Shown here piece by piece: positions 1 to 5,559 of a stretch of DNA of 5,559 bases (positions are counted from its first letter, which is position 1; the number at the start of each line of letters is the position of its first letter). The position numbers and the translations under genes were made by a program. The notes below the pieces were generated by a model that saw nothing but the letters and a program-made list of their open reading frames with translations, had not been told where the DNA came from and did not search any database. Source of the DNA: Fimbriiglobus sp. (GTDB lineage: Bacteria > Planctomycetota > Planctomycetia > Gemmatales > Gemmataceae); assembly GCA_025352585.1 (NCBI GenBank), contig JANXTD010000494.1, positions 1 through 5,559 of the forward strand, read 5' to 3'.

Positions 1-657
1 CTCCAGCCACTCGCCGCCGTTGTCGCCGCCGGCGCGCAAGTCGAGGTGCTTGAGCCGCTTGCCGAGGTCGCTCTGGAACAGGTCGCCCAGCACCACGGGG
101 AAGGCCGGGCCGCTGGTGCGCTCCAGCGTCAGCTCCTCGACGGCACTGGCGTTCACGGCGTTCGCCAACACGCGCAGCTGCTCGATGGGGGTCGAGACGC
201 CGTAGAAGTGCAGGGCACGCACCTGCCGCAGCCACGGCTGACGCGCGAAGTCTTGCCAGTAGCCCAGCAACGACGTGGGCAGCGACAACGTCGTGATCGG
301 GGCGAGCGCGAACAGGCGGGCGGCGTCGTCGAGGAACGAGGCGAGGTCGCGCACCACCAGCCAGTCCGGCAGGCCGCGGCGGAACGGCGTCTCGGCGTGC
401 CACTCCGCGATCCGCGGTGAGACGGCAGGCAGCGTGTGCCGCCACGGCTTGCCGGTCAGCACGTCGGGCGTGTGGTGGCGGCAGTGCACCGCCAGGGGCG
501 ACCAGGCCGGCTCGTGGGCGAGTTGGACTTGCGCGCGGATCATCGCCGCCTGGCCGTCGTCGCCGCCGTCTTCGAGCCAGTCGGCGTAGACGAGCCGCGG
601 CAGGTCGGCCGCCGGGTCGGCCGCGATCGTCGCCCGCAGTGCCGCCGTGTCGTCCAC
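1..657 (-). CDS. TIGR02996-domain, leucine-rich-repeat-like protein (N-terminal part, runs off left edge)
   Basis: The minus strand is open from a GTG at 657-655 to the window edge, 219 codons without a stop. The protein begins MDDTAALRAT. Residues 20-33 (PRLVYADWLEDGGD), followed by QAAMIRAQVQLA, match the planctomycete repeat-companion domain TIGR02996, which normally sits at the extreme N-terminus of a protein, so the GTG start fits the family. From about residue 118 onward the sequence is Leu-rich, with LRR-like strands (ITTLSLP, VRALHFYG, VEELTLER, LKHLDLRA) spaced about 28-30 residues apart. This is the usual partner of the domain. No signal peptide or membrane segment is seen. The molecular function of these proteins is not established; LRR-like segments suggest protein binding. 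The gene is transcribed away from the epimerase gene. An in-frame ATG at 712-710 would add 18 residues but lies in the divergent promoter region. Family call is firm, function unknown. Confidence 0.85.
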   Translation of the reverse strand, partial: MDDTAALRATIAADPAADLPRLVYADWLEDGGDDGQAAMIRAQVQLAHEPAWSPLAVHCRHHTPDVLTGKPWRHTLPAVSPRIAEWHAETPFRRGLPDWLVVRDLASFLDDAARLFALAPITTLSLPTSLLGYWQDFARQPWLRQVRALHFYGVSTPIEQLRVLANAVNASAVEELTLERTSGPAFPVVLGDLFQSDLGKRLKHLDLRAGGDNGGEWLE

Positions 658-727
658 ACCCACCCCCACTTCAATCGTAGCCGCGTTCGCTAGACTGACC
701 GCCCCCGACATCCCCGGAGTTCGCGCC
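658..727. promoter_or_regulatory. Divergent intergenic region with candidate promoters for both flanking genes
   Basis: This 70-base gap separates two divergently transcribed genes, so promoters for both must lie in or near it. On the plus strand TAGACT (691-696) matches the sigma-70 -10 consensus at four of six positions and lies 31 bases before the epimerase start; the -35 candidate TTCAAT (670-675) is weak and its 15-base spacing is short. On the minus strand TACGAT (679-674) also matches four of six, 16 bases before the GTG start. Any transcript start downstream of it would leave a very short leader. Both assignments are by eye only. Confidence 0.4.
716..719 (+). promoter_or_regulatory. 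Ribosome binding site of the aldose 1-epimerase
   Basis: GGAG lies eight bases before the ATG at 728. It decides this start over an in-frame ATG at 647, which would add 27 non-conserved residues and overlap the divergent gene. Confidence 0.6.
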
Positions 728-1735
728 ATGCCGTTCGGAATCACCACCCGCGAGGCCGGTGCCGGCGCGGCCCGCGGCACCGTTTACACCCTTGCCGACG
801 ACGCCAGCGGCGCGACGGCCGAAGTCTGGCCGATGCTCGGTTTCAACTGCGTCCGCTGGTCGGTGCGCAGCAAGTCCGGCGGCGTCGGCCCCGTGCTGTA
901 CACTGCCCCGGACTGGGAGACCAACCCCGTGCCGACGCGCTCGGGCCACCCGATTCTGTTCCCGTTCCCAAACCGGCTCAAGGGCGGGCACTTTACCTTC
1001 GAGGGCAAAGAGTACCAGTTGCCGTTGAACGAGTCGTCGGGGAAGCACGCCATCCACGGCTTCACGCCGAAGAGCGCGTGGCGAGTCGTCGGCGTCACGG
1101 CGACCGATGACGCGGCCGAGATCACCGGCGAGTTCCGCATCGCGACCGACCGGCCCGACGTGCTCGCCTGTTGGCCCGGCGACCTCGTGTTGACGGTGAC
1201 GTACCGGCTCACGGCGTCGGCGTTGGAAGTTCGCTGCCGCGTTCAGAATCCGGGGCCGGGCAACGTGCCGTTCGGCCTCGGCTACCACCCGTACTTCGGC
1301 CTGCCGTCGCTGCCCGACGAACCGGTCGATGGCTTGGTGTTGCACGCCCCCGCGCGGTCGCTGTGGGTCGCCGTCGAGAGCCTGGCGACCGGCGAAAAGG
1401 TGCCGACGCTGGCGGCGGTGGACTTCACGACGCCACGGCCGGTGGGCGGCGCGGTCCTCGACGACCTGTACGGCGACCTGCCGGCCGACACGACCGTGCG
1501 GGCGACCCTGTCGCACCCGGCCGCGACCGAATCAATCACGGTCACGGCCGACGCGGCGTTCCGCGAACTGTTGCTGTTCACGCCGGGGCACAGGCGGGCG
1601 GTCGCGGTCGAGCCGTACACCTGCACCTCGGACGCGTTGAACCTTTCCGCCCGCGGGGTTGACGCGGGGCAGCGCGTTCTCGCGCCCGGCGCGGAATTCG
1701 CGGCGACCGTGCGGTACGCCGTCGCAACGGACTGA
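728..1735 (+). CDS. Aldose 1-epimerase (galactose mutarotase family)
   Basis: A 335-residue protein of the aldose 1-epimerase family (PF01263), which interconverts the alpha and beta anomers of aldoses such as glucose and galactose in the cytoplasm and feeds them to sugar kinases. Family landmarks appear in order: GHPILFPFPNRL (73-84), with Arg83 at the substrate-binding arginine position; KHAIHGF (106-112), with His110 as the first catalytic-site histidine; GYHPYF (185-190), with His187 as the likely general acid; and VEPYTCTSDALN (294-305), with Glu295 as the likely general base. All catalytic residues are therefore present and the length is normal (about 300-350). There is no signal peptide. 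The start is set by the GGAG eight bases upstream. The exact sugar, or a sugar-phosphate specificity as in YeaD-type relatives, cannot be told from sequence. The kinase gene follows after 101 bases. Confidence 0.9.
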   Translation: MPFGITTREAGAGAARGTVYTLADDASGATAEVWPMLGFNCVRWSVRSKSGGVGPVLYTAPDWETNPVPTRSGHPILFPFPNRLKGGHFTFEGKEYQLPLNESSGKHAIHGFTPKSAWRVVGVTATDDAAEITGEFRIATDRPDVLACWPGDLVLTVTYRLTASALEVRCRVQNPGPGNVPFGLGYHPYFGLPSLPDEPVDGLVLHAPARSLWVAVESLATGEKVPTLAAVDFTTPRPVGGAVLDDLYGDLPADTTVRATLSHPAATESITVTADAAFRELLLFTPGHRRAVAVEPYTCTSDALNLSARGVDAGQRVLAPGAEFAATVRYAVATD

Positions 1736-1754
1736 CGGCGGGGGCGACTCCGGT

Positions 1755-1782
1755 TTGCCAACGGGGATTCCCGCACTACCCT
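1755..1782 (+). promoter_or_regulatory. Candidate sigma-70-like promoter of the Ser/Thr kinase gene
   Basis: TTGCCA (1755-1760, five of six to the -35 consensus) and TACCCT (1777-1782, three of six to the -10) are spaced by 16 bases, in the gap after the epimerase stop. A transcript start near 1790 would leave a leader of about 45 bases. A short inverted repeat (CGGG 1762-1765, CCCG 1770-1773) lies in the spacer, and another (CGGCC 1799-1803, GGCCG 1811-1815) lies in the leader. Neither has a T-run, so neither is called a terminator. Not tested by any profile. Confidence 0.4.
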
Positions 1783-1823
1783 TGCGGCGGGCGTTGATCG
1801 GCCGGGGTCGGGCCGCCACGGCG

Positions 1824-1828
1824 AGGGG
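1824..1828 (+). promoter_or_regulatory. Ribosome binding site of the Ser/Thr kinase
   Basis: AGGGG sits eight bases before the ATG at 1837 and supports that start over later in-frame candidates (ATG 1891, GTG 1918). The same AGGGG is used before the phosphofructokinase gene. Confidence 0.55.
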
Positions 1829-1836
1829 TCGGTACG

Positions 1837-3321
1837 ATGCGGTTGCCAAGTCTGTCGGGGCGGTTCGCCAGGCCGTCGGATTCGGGGTCGATGCCCCGGC
1901 CTCCGGCGGTGCCGGCCGTGAACCCCATCCTCGGGAAAGTCTTCCTGGGCCGCTACGAGGCGGTCCGCTTCCTCGGCGAGGGCAGCAACGCCCACGTCTA
2001 CCTCGGCCGCGTGGTCACCGACCACTCGCGGCTCGTCGTCATCAAGCGCATCAAGGACCACGTCCAGTCGAACCCGCGCTTCCGCCAGTTCTTCGACGGC
2101 GAAGTGAAGTCGATGTCGCGCTTCCAACACCCCTACGCGGTCAAGCTGCACGGCGCGGCGCTGGACGACCCGCTCGGGGCCTGCCTGGTCCTCGACTTTA
2201 TCCCCGGCGTCACGCTGGAGGCGGTCCTGGCGAGGTGCGGCCGCGTGACCGAGGACCGCATGGCCCGGCTGATCGGCCCGTTGCTGCACGCCCTCGACGC
2301 CGCGCAGGCCGCCCAGGTCGTCCACCGCGACTTGAAGCCCGCCAACCTCATGGTCATGGACTTCGACACCGCCGCGGAGTCGGTGCGGGTCATGGACTTC
2401 GGCTTCGCCGGGTTCGCGTCGAAGCCGCACATCCAGCTCGCCGAGTTGACCGGCCGCGGCCCGGTCTTCGCCTGCGGCACCCCGGCCTACGTCAGCCCCG
2501 AGATGGTGCGCGGCGACGCCGTCGACCCGCGCGGCGACCTCTACTCGGTCGGCGTCATCATGTACGAGATGCTCGCCGGCCGGCTGCCGTTCGACAACGT
2601 CGAGACCGACGACCTGCTCGCGGCGCACATCCACAAGCCGCCGCCACGCTTCAACCGCGTCGGCTGCCCGGAGATCTCCGCGGCGGTCGAGGGCGTCGTC
2701 CAGATCGCCCTGAGCAAGTACCCCAACGAGCGCCACGGCGGGGCGCGCGAGATGGCCCGGCAGCTCAGCCGGGCCGTCGGCTTCGACATCTGGGAGGCGA
2801 CCAAGCCGCGGGCCGCCGCCGCGCGTCCGGCCTCCGACGACGACATCGTGGTCTGCACCCTCGCCGACGACGACGACGGCCCGCGCCGCGACCCGCCGAG
2901 TGACGCGGACAAATTCGTGCTGTCCGACCGCTTCGAGGCGATGCTGCCGGAGCGGCTCGCGGCGGCCAAGTTGCGCGGCTTCATCGAGGACGTCAACGGC
3001 CTCGCCGTCGCCTCCGAGCCGGGGTTCATCCGCGTCAGGGTGGAGTTGCCGGCCGGCTGGAAGGAGCCGTCGGCCCCGCCCAACGCGTCCAAGAGCGGGC
3101 TGATGAACTTCTTCTCGGCGATGCGGGTGCCGTCGGTGCCGCGCGGCAAGGAGCCGATCGAGGTCGATTTGCAGATGCTGAAGCTCGACACCGACCGGGT
3201 CGCCGTGCTGGTGACGTTCCGCCCGCTGAGCTGGTACCTCCCCGACGACCGCGACGCCTGGAACGCCCGCTGCGAGGGCTACTACGCCGTGCTGCGCGAG
3301 TACCTCATGGCCGGCCCCTGA
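1837..3321 (+). CDS. Hanks-type Ser/Thr protein kinase, soluble, with unrecognised C-terminal domain
   Basis: A 494-residue eukaryotic-like Ser/Thr kinase that transfers phosphate from ATP to protein Ser/Thr. The catalytic domain spans about residues 40-316 and looks fully active: glycine loop GEGSNAHVYLG (47-57), ATP-binding Lys70 in VVIK, alpha-C Glu89, catalytic loop HRDLKPAN (163-170) with Asp165, Mg-binding DFG (187-189), activation segment ending GTPAYVSPE (214-222), then DLYSVGVIMYEML (234-246) and the late Arg299. The arginine before the catalytic Asp marks an RD kinase, so activation-loop phosphorylation is plausible. Residues 334-357 are an acidic, probably flexible linker. Residues about 358-494 form a separate alpha/beta-looking domain that I do not recognise. 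No hydrophobic stretch is long enough for a membrane helix and there are no PASTA repeats, so it should be cytoplasmic. It lies between sugar-metabolism genes; a regulatory link to them is inference only. Confidence 0.92.
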   Translation: MRLPSLSGRFARPSDSGSMPRPPAVPAVNPILGKVFLGRYEAVRFLGEGSNAHVYLGRVVTDHSRLVVIKRIKDHVQSNPRFRQFFDGEVKSMSRFQHPYAVKLHGAALDDPLGACLVLDFIPGVTLEAVLARCGRVTEDRMARLIGPLLHALDAAQAAQVVHRDLKPANLMVMDFDTAAESVRVMDFGFAGFASKPHIQLAELTGRGPVFACGTPAYVSPEMVRGDAVDPRGDLYSVGVIMYEMLAGRLPFDNVETDDLLAAHIHKPPPRFNRVGCPEISAAVEGVVQIALSKYPNERHGGAREMARQLSRAVGFDIWEATKPRAAAARPASDDDIVVCTLADDDDGPRRDPPSDADKFVLSDRFEAMLPERLAAAKLRGFIEDVNGLAVASEPGFIRVRVELPAGWKEPSAPPNASKSGLMNFFSAMRVPSVPRGKEPIEVDLQMLKLDTDRVAVLVTFRPLSWYLPDDRDAWNARCEGYYAVLREYLMAGP

Positions 3322-3355
3322 CGCGGAACCGCCGGGCTTCCCGCCGGCGAGTCGC

Positions 3356-3361
3356 TATCCT
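3356..3361 (+). promoter_or_regulatory. Candidate -10 element of the phosphofructokinase gene
   Basis: TATCCT, in the context CGCTATCCTGAC, matches the -10 consensus at four of six positions and lies 34 bases before the ATG at 3396. No convincing -35 is seen. Just upstream, CGGG (3334-3337 region) and CCCG around a three-base CTT loop could form a small GC hairpin after the kinase stop, but there is no T-run. The element would give a transcript separate from the kinase. Confidence 0.3.
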
Positions 3362-3384
3362 GACACCGTGGCGGCACGCGACCC

Positions 3385-3389
3385 AGGGG
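3385..3389 (+). promoter_or_regulatory. Ribosome binding site of the phosphofructokinase
   Basis: AGGGG lies six bases before the ATG at 3396. That start also places the family's N-terminal GGDTPALN loop at the usual distance (residue 10) from the initiator Met. Confidence 0.6.
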
Positions 3390-3395
3390 CGAGAC

Positions 3396-4829
3396 ATGCG
3401 GCGCATCGGAATCCTCACCGCCGGCGGCGACACCCCGGCCCTCAACGCCACGGTCTACGGCGCGGTCACGCGGGCCAACCAGCGCAAGGTCGAGGTCGTC
3501 GGCTTCATCAAGGGCTTCAGCTCGCTGTTCAACCCCCGCGTCCCGCACGTCGTGCTGAACCCCCTCTACTCGACGATCCCCGAACTCGACCCCTGCTACG
3601 GCGGCACGGTGTTGGGGGCGTCGCGCGACTACGTCGATGCCGGCGACAAGAACGCGATCGGCCTCATCGCCGACCGGCTGAAGCGGCTGCAAATCGACGG
3701 CCTGATCTGCGTCGGCGGCGACGGCACCCTCAACGCCATGCAGGCGTTGAGCGAGAACCTGCCCACGGTCCTCGCGCCCAAGACGATCGACAACGACCTC
3801 GGCTTGAACTACCCCGCGGAGCCGGACGAGTACGTCCGCTTCGGCGAGGCGACCCCCGGCGGCACCCCGCCGATCGACCCCAGCGGCGGGGCGGTCGTCG
3901 AGAACGGCGGCTACTGGTACGGCCGGCGGCAGCGGGGCGGCCGCTTCGACCTCGACCAGATGGTCAACTACGTCACGCCGGGTTACGCGACTTCGGTCTA
4001 CGTCGCCGCGACCGGCGTGCAGCGCGTCCGCACGACCGCCGAGAGCCACCGCCGGATTGCGATCGTCGAGTGCATGGGTCGGCACTCCGGGTACATCGCG
4101 ATGGGGGCGATGTACGGCCAACCCGACCTACTCATCGTGCCCGAACACCGGCTCAACGTCGATCGGCTCGTCGAGCGCGTGACGCAGATTTACGACCTGC
4201 AAAAGCACGTCGTGATCGTCTGCGGCGAGGGGATCATCGACCACGAAGGCCAGGAACTCGGGGCCGAGTACGCCAGCCACGACCCCGCCGGCAACGTCGT
4301 CCTGAGCGGGGCCAGCGAGGCGCTGCGGGCGATCCTCATCGAGCGCCTCGGCGACACCTACTTCACGAGTAAGCGGCGCAACGAGTCGGCCCGCGCGGCG
4401 GTCTTCACGCGCAAGATCGGCCACATCCAGCGCGGCGGCCGGCCGGTGCTCTTCGACCGCTACCACGCCACGATGCTCGGCGGGCACTCGGTTGACCTGC
4501 TGCTCGAAGGCCAGATGAATGCGGTGGCGGTGTTGCAGTACACTCGCGGCAAGGGGCTGCACCTCGGCCAGGTCTTCGCCAACGACTTCCGCGACCGCTG
4601 GGGCCACATCCACGCCCGGCTGATGCACCCGAGCTTCTACGACCCCGAGGCGATGCGGCCGTCGCAAGTCGGCGTCGATTACCTGCTGCCGATCTTCACC
4701 AACGCCCTCGGCGCGGACGACGTGGAGGTGCTGCGCACCGACCTGTTCGACTCGAACCACCTGACGGTGCCGTACCACTCGGTCAACACCGACATCAACA
4801 AGCGCATCCGCACCCTGAGCGAATTCTGA
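3396..4829 (+). CDS. pfk: 6-phosphofructokinase family enzyme (ATP or PPi donor), with insertion and C-terminal extension
   Basis: Phosphorylates fructose 6-phosphate to fructose 1,6-bisphosphate in cytoplasmic glycolysis (PF00365). Landmarks, with E. coli PfkA equivalents: GGDTPALNA (10-18, phosphate loop; usual GGDxPGxN, here Ala15 replaces the Gly); Arg77 (Arg72); GGDGT (107-111), Asp109 binding Mg; PKTIDND (128-134), catalytic base Asp132; Arg220 (Arg162); MGR (227-229); Glu278 (Glu222); GHIQRGG (342-348), with His343 and Arg346. The donor-deciding pair is Gly110 (ATP-like) with Lys129 (PPi-like), a mixed type, so ATP is favoured but not proven. The protein has 477 residues against about 320 for E. 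coli PfkA. Part of the excess is a Gly/Pro-rich insertion at about 137-192, between TIDND and VTPGYATS. The rest is a C-terminal extension from about 385. The extension ends normally at a TGA, and the methyltransferase follows after 8 bases. Confidence 0.93.
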   Translation: MRRIGILTAGGDTPALNATVYGAVTRANQRKVEVVGFIKGFSSLFNPRVPHVVLNPLYSTIPELDPCYGGTVLGASRDYVDAGDKNAIGLIADRLKRLQIDGLICVGGDGTLNAMQALSENLPTVLAPKTIDNDLGLNYPAEPDEYVRFGEATPGGTPPIDPSGGAVVENGGYWYGRRQRGGRFDLDQMVNYVTPGYATSVYVAATGVQRVRTTAESHRRIAIVECMGRHSGYIAMGAMYGQPDLLIVPEHRLNVDRLVERVTQIYDLQKHVVIVCGEGIIDHEGQELGAEYASHDPAGNVVLSGASEALRAILIERLGDTYFTSKRRNESARAAVFTRKIGHIQRGGRPVLFDRYHATMLGGHSVDLLLEGQMNAVAVLQYTRGKGLHLGQVFANDFRDRWGHIHARLMHPSFYDPEAMRPSQVGVDYLLPIFTNALGADDVEVLRTDLFDSNHLTVPYHSVNTDINKRIRTLSEF

Positions 4830-4837
4830 GACCCCCG

Positions 4838-5482
4838 ATGACCGACGCAACGCAACCTTTCCCCGGAATCCAAGTCGGCCCCCAGACCGGGCCGCTGCCG
4901 ACGGTGCGGCTCAAGATCGAGCGGAACTCGGCGCACCCCTGGGTCTTCCAGAAGATGGTCGAGAAGCCCAGCGGCCGCGTCGCCAACGGCGGGGTCGTCG
5001 ATATCCTCGACCGCGGCGGCAAGTGGTGCGCCCGCGGCCTCTACAACGCCCACTCGCGCATCACCCTGCGCGTCCTCACGAGCGATCCGACGGAGGCGAT
5101 CGACGACGCCTTCTTCGCCCGCAAAATCGGCGACGCCGTGGCCCTGCGGCGCGACGCGGTCAAGCTCGACACCGTCACGAACGCCTACCGGCTCGTCTTC
5201 TCGGAGGCCGACGGCCTGAGCGGCCTAGTGGTCGATCGCTTCGGCGACATGATCGTCGTCGAGTACTTCGCCGCGGGGATGTTCCGGCTGCGGCAGTCGA
5301 TCCACAAGGCGCTCGAAGGCCTGTACCCCGGCAGCCAGTTCTACTGGTTCGCCGAGGACCACGTCGCCAAGCAGGAGTCGTTCGACTGCCACGCCCCGCC
5401 GGCCCCGAAGCCGGGCGTGATCACCGAGCACGGCCTGAAGTTCCGCGTCGCCCCCGGCAGCAAGCACATAACGGGATTTTGA
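4838..5482 (+). CDS. Class I SAM-dependent rRNA methyltransferase (RlmI-type), truncated after the N-terminal half
   Basis: The 214 residues match the N-terminal half of RlmI/YccW-type 23S rRNA m5C methyltransferases, which are about 390-400 residues long. A PUA RNA-binding domain spans about residues 22-95: HPWVFQKMVEKPSG (33-46), VDILDRGGKWCARGLYN (54-70) and SRITLRVL (73-80). The central linker domain carries RLVFSEADGLSGLVVDRFGD (118-137). The reading frame reaches EHGLKFRV (197-204) and then SKHITGF before TGA at 5480-5482. Family members read roughly KTGFF-DQR-NR at this point and continue into the SAM-binding Rossmann fold. That entire catalytic half is missing, so the product should not methylate. 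None of the other frames downstream restores the motif. The start is the ATG eight bases after the phosphofructokinase stop, with only a weak GAG ahead of it, suggesting translational coupling. It is best read as a disrupted gene. Confidence 0.85.
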   Translation: MTDATQPFPGIQVGPQTGPLPTVRLKIERNSAHPWVFQKMVEKPSGRVANGGVVDILDRGGKWCARGLYNAHSRITLRVLTSDPTEAIDDAFFARKIGDAVALRRDAVKLDTVTNAYRLVFSEADGLSGLVVDRFGDMIVVEYFAAGMFRLRQSIHKALEGLYPGSQFYWFAEDHVAKQESFDCHAPPAPKPGVITEHGLKFRVAPGSKHITGF

Positions 5483-5486
5483 ATCC
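5474..5486. repeat. Perfect 5-bp inverted repeat spanning the truncated gene's stop codon
   Basis: GGATT (5474-5478) and AATCC (5482-5486) pair perfectly around a TTG loop that includes part of the TGA stop. It sits exactly where the methyltransferase homology ends. It could be a recombination-site core, the tip of an inserted element, or chance; five base pairs alone are weak. Confidence 0.35.
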
Positions 5487-5559
5487 GGGCACGTCGGAGG
5501 GCGAGCCAGGGGTGGCGAGGACGCTGATGGGAAGGGCGAAGCTGCCATAAAACGCTTTG
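5483..5559. other. G-rich tail of unknown origin after the methyltransferase breakpoint
   Basis: From the breakpoint to the window end I see no gene, and no frame continues the methyltransferase. Strand composition switches: 5482-5559 has 33 G and 17 C, whereas 5041-5100 inside the gene has 15 G and 25 C. A short GCCA/TGGC inverted repeat (5505-5508, 5513-5516) surrounds a GGGG loop. The last 15 bases are A/T-richer. This looks like the first bases of an inserted or rearranged sequence, but nothing in it identifies the element. Confidence 0.45.

Noticed and set aside
655..712. Upstream in-frame ATG at 712-710 for the minus-strand TIGR02996 gene
   Set aside because: TIGR02996 normally starts at the protein's first residues, and the extension would run through the divergent promoter region; the GTG at 657-655 fits better, though it lacks a strong ribosome binding site.
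647..727. Upstream ATG at 647 for the epimerase
   Set aside because: The extra 27 residues show no family similarity and would overlap the divergent gene; the ATG at 728 has a GGAG eight bases upstream.
1282..2736. 484-codon open frame on the minus strand
   Set aside because: It lies opposite the epimerase and kinase genes, has shadow-type composition (Arg, Asp, Ala, Gly, Val-rich low-complexity runs) and no recognisable motif. Long antisense frames are expected opposite GC-rich genes.
2835..2880. GAC-rich triplet runs as a possible repeat tract
   Set aside because: They encode the Asp runs of the kinase's acidic linker; no regular unit extends beyond them.
1659..2903. 414-codon open frame on the plus strand overlapping the kinase
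   Set aside because: It is an Arg/Pro/Gly-rich out-of-frame reading of the kinase gene, whose own frame carries all kinase motifs.
3322..3350. GC hairpin after the kinase as an intrinsic terminator
   Set aside because: The stem is only about four to five pairs and there is no T-run, so I cannot support a terminator call.
5225..5548. 107-codon minus-strand frame covering the tail
   Set aside because: Most of it is antisense to the methyltransferase, and its composition looks like a shadow; the part in the tail is too short to identify.
5483..5559. A frameshift explaining the short methyltransferase
   Set aside because: I translated the three plus-strand frames after the breakpoint; none reads anything like FF-DQR-NR or the following SAM-binding motif, so the downstream half is absent rather than out of frame.

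Overview
This is a GC-rich, densely coding bacterial window that most likely comes from a planctomycete of the Gemmata group. The main clue is the partial gene at the left edge. Its N-terminus carries the short planctomycete 'repeat-companion' domain (TIGR02996, core PRLVYADWLEDGG), which is expanded in Gemmata-like genomes. A soluble Hanks-type Ser/Thr kinase and third-position G/C codon use fit the same group. The lineage call is inference from domain content, not from a marker gene.

Layout, left to right. (1) Positions 1-657, minus strand: the first 219 codons of a TIGR02996 / leucine-rich-repeat-like protein that runs off the left edge. (2) Positions 658-727: a 70-base divergent promoter region. 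(3) 728-1735, plus: an aldose 1-epimerase (galactose mutarotase family). (4) 1837-3321, plus: a Ser/Thr protein kinase with every catalytic motif, no membrane segment, an acidic linker and an unrecognised C-terminal domain. (5) 3396-4829, plus: a long (477-residue) phosphofructokinase with an insertion near the active site, a C-terminal extension and a mixed ATP/PPi-type signature. (6) 4838-5482, plus: the N-terminal half of a class I SAM-dependent rRNA methyltransferase of the RlmI type, 8 bases behind the phosphofructokinase and probably co-transcribed with it. It ends abruptly where the family's KTGFF-DQR motif should be. (7) 5483-5559: a G-rich tail that matches the methyltransferase in no frame, probably the edge of an inserted or rearranged sequence.

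How they may work together. The epimerase (sugar anomer interconversion) and phosphofructokinase (committed glycolytic step) both belong to sugar catabolism, and the kinase between them could act as a signalling input. No operon across all three is shown: each of the three genes has its own short upstream gap with a -10-like TANNCT hexamer. No RNA genes, CRISPR arrays or recognisable transposase genes are visible. The points most worth a second look are the methyltransferase breakpoint, the phosphofructokinase architecture and the kinase C-terminal domain.
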